From a bacterium (GTDB lineage: Bacteria > Chloroflexota > Dormibacteria > UBA8260 > Bog-877), in contig JAKABA010000084.1 in assembly GCA_021802115.1 (NCBI GenBank), forward strand, positions 1 through 15,215: a DNA stretch of 15,215 nucleotides, read 5' to 3'. Below are positions 14,942 through 15,215 of this stretch, piece by piece. Made by a program: the position numbers and the translations under genes. Each line of letters opens with the position of its first letter. Positions within the stretch are counted from its first letter, which is position 1. The notes under the pieces were generated by a model. The model did not search any database. It was not told where the DNA came from and saw only the letters and a program-made list of their open reading frames with translations.

Positions 14942-14948
14942 ATGACCC

Positions 14949-15215
14949 ATGAGGAAGCTGTCCCCGACCCAGGTCGAGTTTCTGCGTCGCCGCCAGTTCG
15001 CGCACGTCGCCACGGTCAACGCCGATGGCAGCCCCCAGGTGACCGCCCTTTGGGTGGACACCGACGGAGAGGCGGTGCTGGTCAACACCGCCAAGGGGCG
15101 GGTGAAGCACCGCAATCTCCTGCGGGATCCACGCATCGCGATCTCGATCGTGGACTTCGAGAATCCCTACTCGAGCCTCACCGTCACCGGGCGGGCACAG
15201 CTGATCGACGAGGGG
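14949..15215 (+). CDS. PPOX-class flavoprotein, probably F420-dependent (partial, N-terminal part)
   Basis: The frame runs from ATG 14949 to the window edge (89 residues, no stop). It shows the split-barrel flavin/F420-binding pattern of the pyridoxamine-5'-phosphate-oxidase-like family: FAHVATVNADGSPQVTALWV (residues 17-36), VLVNTAKGRVKHRNLLRDPR and the strand SSLTVTGRAQLI. The NTxxGRxKxRNLxRDPR block matches the phosphate- and cofactor-binding loop of Rv1155-type F420-dependent reductases. These small cytoplasmic homodimers reduce substrates with F420H2, or bind FMN. The deduced cofactor is inference from the motif style. About 50 further residues would be expected past the edge. The upstream TAGCTT suggests a leaderless transcript. 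Confidence 0.88.
   Translation, partial: MRKLSPTQVEFLRRRQFAHVATVNADGSPQVTALWVDTDGEAVLVNTAKGRVKHRNLLRDPRIAISIVDFENPYSSLTVTGRAQLIDEG

Overview
The window is very GC-rich, with strong G/C bias at third codon positions, frequent GTG/TTG starts and several start codons that look leaderless. It carries chromosomal housekeeping and accessory genes. A PPOX/F420-type flavoprotein at the right end, the leaderless architecture and the composition suit a high-GC lineage such as Actinomycetota, Chloroflexota or Candidatus Dormibacterota. That placement is inference; no marker gene fixes it. I see no insertion sequence, tRNA, rRNA, CRISPR array or phage gene. LAYOUT. 1-1014 (-): N-terminal 338 residues of a multipass membrane protein resembling GT-C glycosyltransferases, cut by the window edge. 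1015-1441: mostly non-coding, with one doubtful 71-residue minus-strand frame. 1442-2397 (+): short AraC-type regulator and a VOC/glyoxalase-fold protein, closely spaced. 2398-2691: gap with a nested inverted repeat. 2692-5857 (-): an 18-codon leader ORF followed by two tandem MutS-like ATPases, each junction being the same 7-base stop/start overlap (GTGCTGA). 6039-6497 (+): hotdog acyl-CoA thioesterase. 6661-7869 (+): MFS transporter. 8047-9018 (-) and 9231-10211 (+): two divergent aldo/keto reductases. 10226-13135 (+): membrane-anchored PAS-GGDEF-EAL protein for cyclic-di-GMP. 13409-14892 (-): a DUF72 (YecE) gene overlapping a DedA membrane protein gene. 14949-15215 (+): start of a PPOX-family flavoprotein, cut by the edge. 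HOW THE GENES WORK TOGETHER. Three groups look like co-expressed units: AraC/VOC, leader/MutS-like/MutS-like, and DUF72/DedA. The most unusual is the MutS-like pair. Both proteins keep the MutS ATPase core and part of the helical clamp region but lack the mismatch-reading and connector domains of classical MutS. Both have Asn-Glu where classical MutS has Asp-Glu in Walker B, and they differ from each other at the switch histidine. A two-subunit DNA-structure ATPase is a reasonable inference, but its substrate cannot be read from the sequence. The remaining genes look like independent transcription units.
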